This document shows positions 7,127 to 7,821 of a DNA stretch of 7,821 nucleotides, piece after piece. Positions within the stretch are counted from its first letter, which is position 1. Each line of letters starts with the position of its first letter. The notes under the pieces were generated by a model that was given only the letters and a program-made list of their open reading frames with translations, searched no databases and had not been told where the DNA came from. The stretch spans positions 1 to 7,821 of the forward strand of contig JASHVF010000192.1 of the NCBI GenBank assembly GCA_030039615.1. The letters run 5' to 3'. Origin of the DNA: Gammaproteobacteria bacterium. GTDB taxonomy: Bacteria > Pseudomonadota > Gammaproteobacteria > Steroidobacterales > Steroidobacteraceae. The translations under genes and the position numbers were made by a program.

Positions 7127-7156
7127 ATTCATGGGTGCTGTATTTACGGGTGCTGT
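7127..7156 (-). repeat. 15-bp tandem duplication at the cbbX/cbbF junction
   Basis: Two adjacent 15-bp units, 7142-7156 and 7127-7141, match at 13 of 15 positions. Read on the minus strand they are ACAGCACCCGTAAAT then ACAGCACCCATGAAT. The first carries the TAA stop of cbbX, the second the upstream ATG of cbbF. Read on in the cbbX frame, QHP-stop is followed by IQHP-stop, so there are two in-frame stops 15 bases apart, the second overlapping ATG 7132 as ATGA. Confidence 0.85.
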
Positions 7157-7821
7157 GTGGCCGACGCCGCGAACACCCGGCTGGCGCGGATGTCGGCGGC
7201 GTCGATAGTCGTGAGTTCGTCGGCGCTGAAGCGCCGATCCCGCTCCGCGAACAGGCGGCTCGCCTGCCGCAGCCGCGCCCGATCCAGTGCGTTGCGTACG
7301 CTGCGTGCGTTGGCGAAATGCGGCTGCCGCAGGCGATGTGTCAGGTACTCCTCGAACGCCGCGCGCGCCTCCGGCGAGAACCGGTAATGCTGCTCCGCGA
7401 GCAGCTTGTCGGCGATCAGAATGAGTTCACCCGGGGTATAGTCCTGGAACTCCAGGTGGTGCGTGACGCGCGAGCTGAGGCCCGGATTGGAGCGGAAGAA
7501 GGTCTCCATGCGATCCCGGTAGCCGGCAAGGATGACCACGAGGTCATCGCGCTGGTTCTCCATGACCTGCAGGAGAATCTCGACGGCTTCCTGCCCGTAG
7601 TCGCGCTCGTTTTCCGGCCGATAGAGGTAATACGCCTCGTCGATGAAGAGCACGCCGCCCATGGCGCGCTTGAGAACCTCGCGCGTCTTCGGCGCGGTGT
7701 GTCCAATGTACTGGCCCACCAGGTCGTCGCGGGTGACGGCCACCAGGTGCCCCTTGCGCACGTAGCCGAGGCGGTGAAGTATCTGCGCCATTCGCATCGC
7801 GACCGTAGTCTTGCCGGTACC
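7144..7821 (-). CDS. cbbX: CbbX, red-type Rubisco activase (AAA+ ATPase), 3' part
   Basis: CbbX is a hexameric AAA+ remodelling ATPase of the cytoplasm. It engages the C-terminal tail of the large subunit of red-type Rubisco and frees active sites blocked by sugar phosphates. The window contains the last 225 residues; family members are around 300, so the N-terminal part is missing. The visible part opens inside the Walker A motif (GTGKTTVA), with the pore-loop tripeptide YIG at visible residues 38-40 and Walker B GGVLFIDEAYYL at 55-66. The stretch ILAGYRDRMETFFRSNPGL and the C-terminal FANARSVRNALDRAR are typical of the family. It ends at TAA, 32 bp before the preferred cbbF start. It is the first gene seen of the operon and implies red-type cbbLS upstream. 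The reading frame stays open to the last base. Identification is firm; truncation is by the window edge only. Confidence 0.96.
   Translation of the reverse strand, partial: GTGKTTVAMRMAQILHRLGYVRKGHLVAVTRDDLVGQYIGHTAPKTREVLKRAMGGVLFIDEAYYLYRPENERDYGQEAVEILLQVMENQRDDLVVILAGYRDRMETFFRSNPGLSSRVTHHLEFQDYTPGELILIADKLLAEQHYRFSPEARAAFEEYLTHRLRQPHFANARSVRNALDRARLRQASRLFAERDRRFSADELTTIDAADIRASRVFAASATQHP

Overview
The window holds most of a Calvin-Benson-Bassham (cbb) carbon-fixation operon on the minus strand, followed convergently by two small membrane-protein genes on the plus strand. High GC, extensive GC-driven antisense reading frames, class I fructose-1,6-bisphosphatase, a ~295-residue bacterial-type phosphoribulokinase and a CbbX-type activase all point to an autotrophic proteobacterium (alpha, beta or gamma cannot be settled from this fragment). 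CbbX serves red-type (form IC/ID) Rubisco, so cbbL and cbbS of that type probably lie just upstream, beyond position 7821. This is an inference; no Rubisco gene is in the window.

Layout, read in the direction of cbb transcription (right to left): cbbX (3' part, cut by the window edge inside its Walker A motif), cbbF, cbbP, cbbT, cbbZ and cbbY. Spacing is tight: 32 bp between cbbX and the preferred cbbF start, 21 bp between cbbF and cbbP, 4-bp GTGA overlaps at cbbP/cbbT and cbbT/cbbZ, and a 16-bp overlap at cbbZ/cbbY. The last three genes all start with GTG. No promoter is visible inside the operon, which fits one transcript begun upstream of the window.

Together the genes cover Rubisco upkeep and part of RuBP regeneration. 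CbbX pulls inhibitory sugar phosphates out of Rubisco, CbbF and CbbT process hexose and triose phosphates toward pentose phosphates, and CbbP makes RuBP. CbbZ clears 2-phosphoglycolate from oxygenation, and CbbY clears xylulose-1,5-bisphosphate, a misfire product that inhibits Rubisco. The operon stops after cbbY: cbbE, cbbG, cbbK and cbbA, which extend the related Cupriavidus-type operon, are not between here and the convergent neighbour.

On the plus strand, 481-1631 encodes a four-helix membrane protein of unknown function and a six-helix DUF4386-like membrane protein joined by an ATGA overlap. Their end is separated from cbbY by a hairpin whose outermost bases are the two facing stop codons. 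Positions 1-480 hold no gene I can support, but end with a small GNRA-capped, T-tailed hairpin resembling a terminator.

The chemistry here is well known. I see no convincing undescribed system. The most distinctive details are a 15-bp tandem duplication at the cbbX/cbbF junction, the stop-codon hairpin, and the tandem CbbZ-CbbY repair pair closing the operon.
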